Below, piece after piece: positions 34,883 through 43,149 of a DNA stretch of 64,000 nt (positions within the stretch are counted from its first letter, which is position 1; each line of letters opens with the position of its first letter). This DNA is from JAGQYP01 sp041392305 (GTDB lineage: Bacteria > Bacteroidota > Bacteroidia > Flavobacteriales_D > Crocinitomicaceae). Below the pieces are notes generated by a model. That model was not told the origin of the DNA. It saw only the letters and a program-made list of their open reading frames with translations, and searched no databases. The stretch covers positions 70,055 to 134,054 of the forward strand of contig JAWKMJ010000009.1 in the NCBI GenBank assembly GCA_041392305.1, read 5' to 3'. The position numbers were made by a program, and so were the translations under genes.

Positions 34883-35488
34883 CTATTTGCAGTATTCTTT
34901 GTAGAGATCCATATATTCGAATATAGAATTTTGTGCTTCAACTTTCATGTCTTGAACAAGAGCTTTGTTGATTCGAACCTCATTACATACTTTCCAGCAA
35001 TCGCACCAGTCCTTATCAAAATCACTTTGAGCTTTGATTAAAGCGTAAATGATATGGGCAGTGTAAGAGTTTTTCATTTTACTTTTTGCTGCTTCAGCTA
35101 TACTGAGAGCTTCGTCGACAGTGAAATAATTGTCCATTACTTTGATATAAGCTAAACAAACCAGATCATCTCCTTTTAATTTTTTCATGTAGTTAGATGA
35201 CTTAATTTTTTTGTTTTTCATCAAATAATTGAATGCGATATCAAAATTGTTTTTCCCGTTAAAATTCCAGCTTAAAGCATTGATAATGGCCACTCTAACT
35301 CCCAGTTCATTTTTTTTATTGAAAATGAAGTCGCAAAATTCATCGGTAAGTTTTCCATCTGATTCAAGTGCTTTCTTCACAAGGGCTTCTTCCTTATATG
35401 AATTGGCAATATCTGTGCTGGTAATAGGGGAATCGGCATGAGTAAAAGGAGCAAAAAAGCAAATCAATGCCACAAAAAAGAATCTCAT
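34883..35488 (-). CDS. Secreted helical-repeat protein, probable partner of the TPR-SpoIIE-LuxR protein
   Basis: 201 residues from the ATG at 35488, which begins a signal peptide (MRFFFVALICFFAPFTHADS); a start at 35515 would add nine extra residues. The mature part is all alpha (LVCLAYIKVMDNYFTVDEAL, IYALIKAQSDFDKDWCDCWK) and looks like helical repeats of TPR or HEAT kind, but no family is recognised. It ends 13 bases before the start of the phosphatase gene, so the two are likely one transcript and it may bind the periplasmic TPR sensor; that is inference. Confidence 0.65.
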   Translation of the reverse strand: MRFFFVALICFFAPFTHADSPITSTDIANSYKEEALVKKALESDGKLTDEFCDFIFNKKNELGVRVAIINALSWNFNGKNNFDIAFNYLMKNKKIKSSNYMKKLKGDDLVCLAYIKVMDNYFTVDEALSIAEAAKSKMKNSYTAHIIYALIKAQSDFDKDWCDCWKVCNEVRINKALVQDMKVEAQNSIFEYMDLYKEYCK

Positions 35489-35570
35489 AGTTTCAAGTTT
35501 TAGTTGTAAATCCAAAAATAAGGAAATAATAAAATTGAAGATGAAAAAATTTTAAAATCCGTTTTAACTG

Positions 35571-35617
35571 GTGCGCGTTTGCAACGCGCACTGAACTTCC
35601 TGGCGTTTCTAACGCCA
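35571..35617. repeat. Twin-hairpin repeat element, copy 1
   Basis: Hairpin 1 is GCGCGTT-TGC-AACGCGC, a seven-pair stem; after a short spacer, CTTCC, hairpin 2 is GGCGTT-TCT-AACGCC. The same unit is at 36008-36054, nearly identical. It is the form of a REP element: short, palindromic, dispersed and outside genes. Confidence 0.85.
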
Positions 35618-35712
35618 AAAAAAAGCAATTTGGGATACTATCTCCTCCAAAAACAAGAACTCAAGAGATTAAAGAAGCGTATTGGAAAACTTAAATTTTG
35701 CTTGAAAACCCG

Positions 35713-35720
35713 TATATTTG
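35713..35720 (+). promoter_or_regulatory. Candidate -7 element for the small antitoxin-like gene
   Basis: TATATTTG matches TAnnTTTG and ends 15 bases before the ATG at 35736. Confidence 0.5.
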
Positions 35721-35735
35721 TTAAAACCACAAATC

Positions 35736-35948
35736 ATGATTAGAACATTTTTAATTGACGATTCAACAGAGAAAAGCAAGGAACTTTTGGAATATCTTTC
35801 CACCCTTGATTTTGTCCGGGAAGAAAAAAAATCCTACACGCTTTCGGATGATCAAATTTCAATTGTAGAAGAAAGAAGAATGAACCGACAGAGTGGAAAG
35901 TCAAAAACAAAATCCTGGGAAGATATTAAAAAAGACCTAGGATCCTAG
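35736..35948 (+). CDS. Small orphan antitoxin-like protein
   Basis: 70 residues from the ATG at 35736; an upstream start at 35718 would overlap the promoter element. The sequence is strongly charged, with YTLSDDQISIVEERRMNRQS and a C-terminal KTKSWEDIKKDL, which resembles the tail of Bacteroidota antitoxins that precede RelE/ParE toxins. No toxin gene follows: the next 100 bases are a non-coding stretch and the second twin-hairpin repeat. It could be an orphan antitoxin or an unrelated small protein. Confidence 0.6.
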   Translation: MIRTFLIDDSTEKSKELLEYLSTLDFVREEKKSYTLSDDQISIVEERRMNRQSGKSKTKSWEDIKKDLGS

Positions 35949-36007
35949 TCAAGATTTTCTTTACCACTAGGTCACCAAAATGCCACCACCCTTTCAAATT
36001 AGAGCTA

Positions 36008-36054
36008 GTGCGCGTTTGCAACGCGCAATTTACTTCCTGGCGTTTCTAACGCCA
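36008..36054. repeat. Twin-hairpin repeat element, copy 2
   Basis: Same two hairpins as at 35571-35617 in the same orientation. Its last hairpin ends one base before the alaS stop codon (36056-36058), so it could end the alaS transcript although there is no T run. Confidence 0.85.
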
Positions 36055-36055
36055 A

Positions 36056-38671
36056 CTAAAATAAAGTCTTCGCTTCCTCAATCGCAGGTTGCAATCCAGC
36101 GGCATTCTTTCCACCAGCTGTAGCAAAGAACTTTTGACCTCCGCCTCCACCTTGGATATGTTTTCCAGCTAGGTCTCTTACAATCTTTCCTGCATCCAAA
36201 TCTTTATTGGCAACCAAATCATCGGTGATGGCAATGCTCAGAACTGCTTTGCCTTCTTCTTCGGTTCCAATAATGGCAAACAAATTGTCTTTTTCTGCTT
36301 TGAGTTGGAAAAGGATATTCTTTACTGAACCGGCATCCAAATCCGTTTTTATTCCAAGGAAATTCACTCCGTTTACCTCCACAATTTTATCAGCCAAATC
36401 CTTCTTAAAAGAACCTGCTTTCTCTGCTTTTAATTTTTCGATTTCTTTAGCAAGCGCATTGTTTTTGTCGAGCAATTCCTGAACTGATTTCACTACATCT
36501 TTAGGATTCTTCAATAATTCAGCAACTTCGGTTTTGATGTTTTCCGCTTCTTCAAAATAAGCAATGGCTTTTTCCGAAGTGATGGCTTCAATCCTTCTGA
36601 TTCCTGCAGCGATGGCTGATTCAGATTTGATCTTGAACAACCGAATTTCTGCAGTATTTTGAACGTGAATTCCTCCACACAATTCCCTGGAATCCCCAAA
36701 CTGAATCATTCGAACAGTGTCGCCGTATTTTTCTCCGAACAAAGCCATGGCGCCTTTCGCTTTCGCTTCTTCGATGGCAATTTGTCTGTATTCATTTAAT
36801 CCAATCGCTTCTTCGATCATGGAATTGACCATGGACTCCACTTTTTCAATTTCTACCTCTTCCATTTTTGAGAAATGAGAGAAGTCGAAACGTAAATATT
36901 CTGAATTCACCAAAGATCCTTTTTGCTCTACATGTTCACCCAAAATTGTTCTCAAAGCATGGTGTAATAAGTGAGTAGCTGAGTGATTTCGAGCCGTCAA
37001 CTTTCGTTTATCTGAATTCACAACTGCATGGAATTCTGCATTTAGATTTGTGGGCAATTTTTCGGCAAAATGGACGATGAGGTTGTTTTCTCTTTTGGTG
37101 TCAAAAATGAAAGTTTTCTCTCCGCCTTTTTCAATGTATCCTGAGTCGCCAACCTGACCTCCTCCTTCTGCATAGAAAGGGGTTTTATCGAAAACCATTT
37201 GGAAAAATTCTTTGTTTTTCTGTTTTACTTTTCTGTAGCGAACAATTTTGATTTGTTCTTCAGAATGGTCATAACCTGTAAAAACTTCTTCTTGAGTGGA
37301 AATAAGTTCTGTCCAATCACCTGATTCAATGGAAGTCGCTTTTCTGGATCTATCTTTCTGCTTTTGCAATTCAGTTTCAAATCCTTTTTCATCCACTGAA
37401 AGTCCGTTTTCACGAGCAATTAGGGAAGTTAGATCCACAGGGAAGCCAAACGTATCGTACAATTCGAAAACTTTCTCTCCTGAAAGCACAGATGAACCCT
37501 CTTTTTTCGTGTTTTGAATCAAGTCATTGATCAATCTCAAACCTTGTTCCAGAGTTCTAAAGAAAGATAATTCCTCTTCTAAAATAACTTTGGTGATGAT
37601 GTCTTGTTGCGTTTTCAATTCGGTAAAAGTTCCACTCATCATCTCCACCAAAGTCGGTACCAGTTGATTGATGAAAGGTTCTTTTAATTCCAAAGTTTGA
37701 TATCCGTATCGAATTGCTCTTCTCAAAATTCTTCTGATCACATAACCTGCACCGGTGTTGGATGGTAATTGTCCGTCTGTTATTGAAAAAGCAATAGCTC
37801 TGATATGATCTGCAATTACTCTAAATGCGATATCTGTTTTTTCCTGCTGACCGTATTTTTTACCTGAAATCTTTTCCAATTCCTTGATCAATGCCTGGAA
37901 AATATCTGTATCGTAGTTGGAAGTTACCCCTTGGATCACCATGGCCAATCTTTCCAAGCCCATTCCAGTGTCTACGTGTTTTTCAGGAAGTAACTCCAAA
38001 GATCCATCCGCCTTTCTATTGAATTGCATGAAAACCAGGTTCCAGATTTCAATTACTTGAGGATGATCTTGGTTGACCATGTCTCTACCTGGAATCTTTT
38101 CAATTTCTGATTGTGAACGAATATCCATGTGGATTTCAGAACAAGGTCCGCAAGGTCCCGTATCACCCATTTCCCAGAAATTGTCTTTTTTATCGCATTT
38201 CAGAATTCTTGATTCCGGCACGTGTTTTTTCCAAAAATCAATGGACTCCTGATCTACAGGTACACCGTCTTTGTCGTCTCCTTCAAAAACTGTGATGTAC
38301 AATCTTTCTTTGTCTAAACCGTAAACATTGGTCAGTAAATCCCATGCCCAGTCAATAGCTTCTTCTTTGAAATAGTCTCCAAAAGACCAGTTCCCAAGCA
38401 TCTCAAACATGGTATGGTGGTAAGTGTCCACTCCAACTTCTTCTAAGTCGTTATGTTTTCCAGATACACGCAAACATTTCTGAGTATCCGCAATCCTTTT
38501 CTCTTTGGCTTCTGTATTTCCAAGGAAGTATTCCTTAAACTGATTCATACCGGCATTGGTAAACATCAGTGTAGGGTCATTTTTGATCACCATGGGCGCG
38601 GAGTCCACTATTTGGTGCCCTTTCGATTTGAAATATTCTAAATATTTTCGTCTTATTTCCTCAGTTTTCAT
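36056..38671 (-). CDS. alaS: Alanyl-tRNA synthetase
   Basis: 871 residues, the normal length for AlaRS. The class II catalytic domain has RKYLEYFKSKGHQIVDSAPM and GMNQFKEYFLG, then TDTYHHTMFEMLGNWSFGDY and the motif 3 region TGAGYVIRRILRRAIRYGY. The editing domain has the zinc-binding NHSATHLLHHAL and CGGIHV motifs (near residues 560 and 663), and the C-terminal DHHA1 domain ends with GGGGGQKFFATAGG. It attaches alanine to tRNA-Ala. It is transcribed alone, divergently from the M23 gene. Confidence 0.98.
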   Translation of the reverse strand: MKTEEIRRKYLEYFKSKGHQIVDSAPMVIKNDPTLMFTNAGMNQFKEYFLGNTEAKEKRIADTQKCLRVSGKHNDLEEVGVDTYHHTMFEMLGNWSFGDYFKEEAIDWAWDLLTNVYGLDKERLYITVFEGDDKDGVPVDQESIDFWKKHVPESRILKCDKKDNFWEMGDTGPCGPCSEIHMDIRSQSEIEKIPGRDMVNQDHPQVIEIWNLVFMQFNRKADGSLELLPEKHVDTGMGLERLAMVIQGVTSNYDTDIFQALIKELEKISGKKYGQQEKTDIAFRVIADHIRAIAFSITDGQLPSNTGAGYVIRRILRRAIRYGYQTLELKEPFINQLVPTLVEMMSGTFTELKTQQDIITKVILEEELSFFRTLEQGLRLINDLIQNTKKEGSSVLSGEKVFELYDTFGFPVDLTSLIARENGLSVDEKGFETELQKQKDRSRKATSIESGDWTELISTQEEVFTGYDHSEEQIKIVRYRKVKQKNKEFFQMVFDKTPFYAEGGGQVGDSGYIEKGGEKTFIFDTKRENNLIVHFAEKLPTNLNAEFHAVVNSDKRKLTARNHSATHLLHHALRTILGEHVEQKGSLVNSEYLRFDFSHFSKMEEVEIEKVESMVNSMIEEAIGLNEYRQIAIEEAKAKGAMALFGEKYGDTVRMIQFGDSRELCGGIHVQNTAEIRLFKIKSESAIAAGIRRIEAITSEKAIAYFEEAENIKTEVAELLKNPKDVVKSVQELLDKNNALAKEIEKLKAEKAGSFKKDLADKIVEVNGVNFLGIKTDLDAGSVKNILFQLKAEKDNLFAIIGTEEEGKAVLSIAITDDLVANKDLDAGKIVRDLAGKHIQGGGGGQKFFATAGGKNAAGLQPAIEEAKTLF

Positions 38672-38715
38672 ACAGTTACGAACTATCTGCTATTTGTTAA
38701 TACGTGTTAAAGGAA

Positions 38716-38745
38716 TTGCAAAAATAGATTAATTCGGTAAATTTG
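38716..38745 (+). promoter_or_regulatory. Promoter of the M23-CapA operon
   Basis: TTG at 38716-38718 is separated by 19 bases from TAAATTTG (38738-38745), the best complete match to the Bacteroidota promoter consensus that I found on the plus strand. The ATG at 38772 follows 26 bases later. Confidence 0.7.
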
Positions 38746-38771
38746 CACCTGTAAACGAAGAAATCGTTGGT

Positions 38772-39740
38772 ATGAAACAGAAATACAAATACAATCCCAA
38801 AACCCTTTCTTACGAGAAGGTGGAGGTTAGTTGGCAAGAGCGATTGGTGAAGGTGGCGCTGTTTGTAGGACCAACTTTATTAACTTCTGTTGTATTGGCT
38901 TTTTTAATTGCTCCTTTCTTTAAATCGATGTCGAAGTCGGAAATGGAAAGAGAAAACGACAAATTGAAAGCTGTAAATGCCCAAATGCGTGAAGATGTAG
39001 AATTGATGTCTCAAGTTTTGAAAGATATTGAAACAAGAGATGAAGGAATCTATCGTGTCGTGTTTAACGCAGAGAAATTTCCTACTGAAATGCGTGAATT
39101 GGGAACAGGAGGTTCTGAGAAATACAAAGATTTAGATGGGTATGAAGCTTCTGAAATAATGAAGGAAACAGCCTTGAAAATCGACATGGTTAAAAAGAAA
39201 TTGTATGCCCAATCACTTTCCTTTGATGAGTTGGTAAAACTTGCAAAAGAAAAAGAGAAAATGTTGGCTTCTCTTCCTGCGATTCAGCCAGTAAACAACA
39301 AAGATTTGCATAGAATGGCTTCTGGCTATGGTTGGAGAATTGATCCCATCTACAAAACGCAAAGAATGCACTGGGGAATGGATTTCACTGCAGATAAAGG
39401 TACGGATGTATATGCTACAGGAAATGGAATTGTAGAAGCCTGCGAAGAAAAAGCATGGGGATATGGGAAGTCTGTTATCATCAATCATGGTTTTGGGTAC
39501 AAGACAAGATATGCGCACTTGAGTAAATTCAATGTGAAACCAGGTCAGAGAGTGAAAAGAGGTGACTTGATCGGATTTGTAGGTTCGACAGGAAAGTCTA
39601 CTGCGAATCACTTGCATTACGAAGTTGAGAGAAATGGTCAGAAAGTGAATCCGGTACATTATTACCATTCGGATCTTTCTCCTGAGGATTATGAGAAATT
39701 GATTCAGATGTCCAATCAAACCAATCAATCGTTTGACTAA
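38772..39740 (+). CDS. M23 family peptidoglycan endopeptidase
   Basis: 322 residues. A basic cytoplasmic N-terminus is followed by one membrane helix (GPTLLTSVVLAFLIAPFF, near residues 35-55), a coiled-coil (~55-170) and the LytM/M23 domain (~180-300). The zinc ligands are visible in MHWGMDFTADKGTDVYA (His and Asp) and in YAHLSKF and HLHYEVE (HxH). The family cleaves peptide cross-links in peptidoglycan; the membrane-anchored coiled-coil form is typical of division or cell-shape enzymes. It overlaps the CapA gene by one base (TAATG). Confidence 0.93.
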   Translation: MKQKYKYNPKTLSYEKVEVSWQERLVKVALFVGPTLLTSVVLAFLIAPFFKSMSKSEMERENDKLKAVNAQMREDVELMSQVLKDIETRDEGIYRVVFNAEKFPTEMRELGTGGSEKYKDLDGYEASEIMKETALKIDMVKKKLYAQSLSFDELVKLAKEKEKMLASLPAIQPVNNKDLHRMASGYGWRIDPIYKTQRMHWGMDFTADKGTDVYATGNGIVEACEEKAWGYGKSVIINHGFGYKTRYAHLSKFNVKPGQRVKRGDLIGFVGSTGKSTANHLHYEVERNGQKVNPVHYYHSDLSPEDYEKLIQMSNQTNQSFD

Positions 39741-41533
39741 TGAAATTTATTGAAAATAGCATTGTGAAGTCCCTTTTGTTGGGACTTTTCTTTTTTTCGG
39801 GCAGTTTGTTTGCTCAGAAGTCGACTTACGTGGAGTACTTTCTTGAAAAGACAGGGATTCAAAATGCTAAGGATTTGGAAGAAGCAGCGAATAATTCTTT
39901 GGATCAGCTAGAACTAAAATATCAGGAAGCCCTGCAGAAAATTCAGCAAAATCATCCTGGAAGTATACAGAATAACATTACACTTTCTGCCATGAATAAG
40001 GTGGAAGAGAAAACTAAAAACGAGGTAAAATTGATTCAGTATATCTCGGAAAAATGTTGGGCTGATAAAGGATTTGATCCTTTGTTCTTCACCAAAAACA
40101 CAGAACATTTGGCAAAAAAGAGAGATACGGCCATTGGGGATTATGCCTATTTCGCTACCATGCATCATTCCAAGAAAAAATTGATTTTCGACAGAGACAA
40201 ATACGATTTGAATGCGGATGAAGGAATTATGGATGGAACCAAAAAACTAGAGGAAAGAGATCGTGACTTAATTCTTGCAATTCACGCCATGTACTTGACA
40301 CCTTCAGGGATGGGGACAACGGATTATAATGAGCAGTTGGCAACTTTTAGATTGATTCAATTAGAGTACAAGCTGATTCAATTGTTGATCGCAGAAAATC
40401 ATAGCAAAGAGCAAGTAGATCTTGATTTTGAAAAGCGAATCAAAGAACAATTGAAATCGGAATATGGGAAATTGGTGGAATTTCGAGAGCAAGTTCGATT
40501 GGATTCCACAAGAAAAGCAGAAGAAAAAGCAAAATTGGATTCAATTGCCAATTCGAAAAAGAATAGAACTTATCATGTAGTAGGAGTAGGAGACATGATG
40601 TTAGGAACCAACTTTCCGAATGAATCTTATTTACCTCCTTCAAATGTGAAATTATTGGATCCAGTAAAAAAATATTTGCAAAATGCGGATTGTACTTTTG
40701 GGAATTTGGAAGGAACGGTTTTGGATAAAGGAGGAGATGTAAAACATTGTTCAAATCCGAGTATTTGTTACGCCTTTAGAATGCCTGTGAAGTATGTGGA
40801 TGAAGTTAAAGAAGCAGGATTTGATTTGATCTCAGTAGCAAATAACCACGTGGGGGATTTTGGTGAAAGCGGAAGAACAAGTACCACACAAGTTTTAAAA
40901 GAAAAAGGCTTTTGTTTTGCCGGATTGCTTTCCAGACCGTGGGATACACTCACAATTAATGGATTGAAATACGGATTAGTGGCCTTCTCACCGAATACTG
41001 GAACAGTAAGAATAAATAATTATCCAGAAGCGGTTCGAATTGTAAAAGAATTGGATAAGATGTGTGATGTTGTGGTGGTGTCGTTCCATGGGGGAGCAGA
41101 GGGAAGCAAGCATCAGCACATGCCTAAGCAAACGGAGATTTTTTACGGAGAAAATAGAGGGAATGTATACGAATTTGCTCATTTAATGATTGATAACGGA
41201 GCTGATTTGGTATTCGGTCATGGGCCTCACGTAACTCGAGCCATTGATATATACAAAGACCGTTTTATCACTTATTCAATGGGGAATTTCTGTACTTATC
41301 ACAGATTCAACCTAAGTGGAGTATCTGGAATGGCGCCGATCTATGATATCGAAATTAAAAACGACGGAACATTCGTAAAAGGAAGGGTGATTTCGACACG
41401 ACAATATGGAGAGGGTGGTCCGGTAGTTGACTCTCAGAAAAATGCTTTAAGACTAGTAAAAGAATTAACCGCATCAGACGTTCCAGAATTGAAATTGAAG
41501 TGGGATGGGGAATATTTTACTCTCCCAGAGTAA
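39740..41533 (+). CDS. CapA/PgsA-like metallophosphatase protein with helical N-terminal half
   Basis: 597 residues. A signal peptide (SLLLGLFFFSGSLFAQ) is followed by ~250 residues of mostly helical, charged sequence ending in a Glu/Lys coiled-coil (LDSTRKAEEKAKLDS). The C-terminal ~310 residues are a CapA/PgsA calcineurin-like domain: VVGVGDMMLGTNFPNESYLP, NADCTFGNLEGTVLDKGGD, LISVANNHVGDFG and VVVSFHGGAEG, GHGPHVTRAIDIYKDRFI. CapA proteins act in poly-gamma-glutamate and capsule biology in Bacillus; their role in Bacteroidota is not established. Coupling to the M23 gene suggests a wall or surface function. Confidence 0.88.
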   Translation: MKFIENSIVKSLLLGLFFFSGSLFAQKSTYVEYFLEKTGIQNAKDLEEAANNSLDQLELKYQEALQKIQQNHPGSIQNNITLSAMNKVEEKTKNEVKLIQYISEKCWADKGFDPLFFTKNTEHLAKKRDTAIGDYAYFATMHHSKKKLIFDRDKYDLNADEGIMDGTKKLEERDRDLILAIHAMYLTPSGMGTTDYNEQLATFRLIQLEYKLIQLLIAENHSKEQVDLDFEKRIKEQLKSEYGKLVEFREQVRLDSTRKAEEKAKLDSIANSKKNRTYHVVGVGDMMLGTNFPNESYLPPSNVKLLDPVKKYLQNADCTFGNLEGTVLDKGGDVKHCSNPSICYAFRMPVKYVDEVKEAGFDLISVANNHVGDFGESGRTSTTQVLKEKGFCFAGLLSRPWDTLTINGLKYGLVAFSPNTGTVRINNYPEAVRIVKELDKMCDVVVVSFHGGAEGSKHQHMPKQTEIFYGENRGNVYEFAHLMIDNGADLVFGHGPHVTRAIDIYKDRFITYSMGNFCTYHRFNLSGVSGMAPIYDIEIKNDGTFVKGRVISTRQYGEGGPVVDSQKNALRLVKELTASDVPELKLKWDGEYFTLPE

Positions 41534-41560
41534 AATCCTTCATTCTCATTCTGAAAGGGA

Positions 41561-41583
41561 GTTCCAAGTTCCAAGTTCCAAGT
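41561..41583. repeat. GTTCCAA heptamer array (three copies)
   Basis: Three perfect copies of GTTCCAA plus GT, in the same orientation as at 13972-14001. It follows the CapA gene. CATTCTCATTCTGAA, just before it, shares CATTCTCATTCTG with a coding segment at 50140-50165. Confidence 0.85.
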
Positions 41584-41636
41584 AGTCAGTTTTGTTTACT
41601 GTTCACTCAAACTTCAAACTCGCACTTTTTTTATTT

Positions 41637-41664
41637 CGCAAAGTGACGCAAAGGAGTCGCGAAG
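41637..41664. repeat. GCAAAG-type imperfect direct repeats
   Basis: CGCAAAGTGACGCAAAGGAG followed by TCGCGAAG contains three GC(A/G)AAG units spaced 10-11 bases apart, between the CapA gene and the minus-strand cluster. It looks like another member of the dispersed intergenic repeats of this genome. Confidence 0.45.
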
Positions 41665-41689
41665 TTTCTCGAAGGAAAATTGTAATTCT

Positions 41690-42571
41690 TCACCCAACCT
41701 TCAAAGAAAGCATACTCAAAGATCCTCCAATAATTTGATCATTGAAGAGATGTACGTTTTCTTTTTCATTTTTGAGTCCGAGAGTGTACAGCAAGGGGAG
41801 GTAATGTTCTGCAGTTGGAATAGACTGAAGGAAAGCTTCTCCTTGTTTTGTGTAGTGGATTAGATCTTTATGGTTGCCCGATAAAATAAGAGACTTCATT
41901 TTTTCATTGGCTTCTTCTGCCCAATCCCAGGCAAAGGGATCTTTTACCTTGTCCCAGGCTATTTTTCTGAGGTTGTGAACGATGTTGCCACTTCCAATAA
42001 TCAAGACACCATGATTTCTTAAAGTATCAAGTTCTTGAGCCAATTCATAATGGTATTGAGGCGCTTGAGAATAATCCAAACTCATTTGAATCACCGGAAT
42101 ATTGGCTTCTGGATAAAGATGCTTGATAACCGTCCAGGCGCCGTGATCCAATCCCCATTCGTGATCCAATTCAATCTCTGTTTTAGAAATTAAATCTTTG
42201 GTTTGTTTGGCCAGTTCAGGACTGCCTTTGGCTGGATACTGAACATCAAACAATGCTTGAGGAAATCCCCCAAAATCATGAATAGTTCTGGGCGTTTCCA
42301 TCGCCGTAATTTTGGTGCCTTTTGTTTCCCAATGCGCGGAAATACATAGAATGGCTTTAGGTGTCTCTAGTTCTTGCCCTAATTTTTTAAAACTTTGAAC
42401 AAATTCATTGTCTTCTATCGCATTCATTGGATTGCCGTGTCCTAGGAAAAGAACGGGCATTTTAGAGCTGAGAGGAAAGGCATCCACCAGCTTACCTAAG
42501 GCATTTGCTTTCATGGTACAACCTGCTATTGTGAGTAAACTTAAATTTCTTATGAAGTCAATTCTTTCCAT
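41690..42571 (-). CDS. 4,5-DOPA extradiol dioxygenase family protein
   Basis: 293 residues from the ATG at 42571; an earlier frame would overlap the PepSY gene. The family is the class III (LigB-type) extradiol dioxygenases including E. coli YgiD, a DOPA 4,5-dioxygenase. Metal ligands are seen in PVLFLGHGNPMNAIEDN, CISAHWETKG, WGLDHGAWTVIKHLYP and the C-terminal PTAEHYLPLLY. The first ~35 residues (IDFIRNLSLLTIAGCTMKANA) resemble a leader, perhaps a lipoprotein or Tat-like signal without a twin arginine, which would make it an exported enzyme; not proven. The natural phenolic substrate is not known. Confidence 0.9.
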   Translation of the reverse strand: MERIDFIRNLSLLTIAGCTMKANALGKLVDAFPLSSKMPVLFLGHGNPMNAIEDNEFVQSFKKLGQELETPKAILCISAHWETKGTKITAMETPRTIHDFGGFPQALFDVQYPAKGSPELAKQTKDLISKTEIELDHEWGLDHGAWTVIKHLYPEANIPVIQMSLDYSQAPQYHYELAQELDTLRNHGVLIIGSGNIVHNLRKIAWDKVKDPFAWDWAEEANEKMKSLILSGNHKDLIHYTKQGEAFLQSIPTAEHYLPLLYTLGLKNEKENVHLFNDQIIGGSLSMLSLKVG

Positions 42572-42599
42572 AAACTGACTCCAAAGATAAGATATTTGT

Positions 42600-43091
42600 T
42601 TAAACAAATAATAATACCAGGGCCAAAATAATTCCAGCGGCTGTAAAGTACATTCCTTTTTTGAAGATGTCAGATCCTGGGAAGAACATCCAGAAAGAAG
42701 AGATTACAAAAAACAATAGGGAAACTCCAAAGATGATGTTCAGCCAGAATATGGGGCTTTCGGTATTGGCTTTGTGCAAACGTGTCATCTGTTTCAGGAC
42801 ATAGGGCAAATCCTTTTTGGTAAATTTCACTTCACCGGTTTCTTTGTTGTACTGTCCATTTTGAAAGTAAAGAATCCCATTTTCTTCTTTGGTGATTTTT
42901 AAATTTCTATTCCGTACTTCACGACCTAGTTGGTTGGCCTCTAAATTTGGAGCAATCTTTTTCTCAATAGTTTGTTCACTTTTTAAGAAATCTGTTTCTC
43001 TGAAGATTAGTACGATTCCGCTGAGGGCATAAATAGCCATGATTCCTGCAAGAAAGAATCCCAAATAACGGTGAATGATGCGCATTTTCAT
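42600..43091 (-). CDS. Small PepSY-associated membrane protein
   Basis: 163 residues. The N-terminus IIHRYLGFFLAGIMAIYALSG matches the first PepSY-associated membrane helix, and two further helices (IFWLNIIFGVSLLFFVISSF, GMYFTAAGIILALVLLFV) end it, with a periplasmic ~65-residue loop between. Larger PepSY proteins of this kind act in iron or electron handling near TonB receptors; this short one has no assigned role. It is 28 bases upstream of the dioxygenase on the same strand, so they are likely in one operon. Confidence 0.8.
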   Translation of the reverse strand: MKMRIIHRYLGFFLAGIMAIYALSGIVLIFRETDFLKSEQTIEKKIAPNLEANQLGREVRNRNLKITKEENGILYFQNGQYNKETGEVKFTKKDLPYVLKQMTRLHKANTESPIFWLNIIFGVSLLFFVISSFWMFFPGSDIFKKGMYFTAAGIILALVLLFV

Positions 43092-43149
43092 AATTATGTG
43101 TGTTTAAATGAATGAGACAAAATAGGATGAAGAAGGTTTAATCCAACAG

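Noticed and set aside
35571..36054. CRISPR array
   Set aside because: Only two copies 437 bases apart, palindromic, with a gene between them; no cas genes.
39213..39728. 171-residue minus-strand frame inside the M23 gene
   Set aside because: Opposite-strand shadow of a clearly recognised gene; no family similarity.
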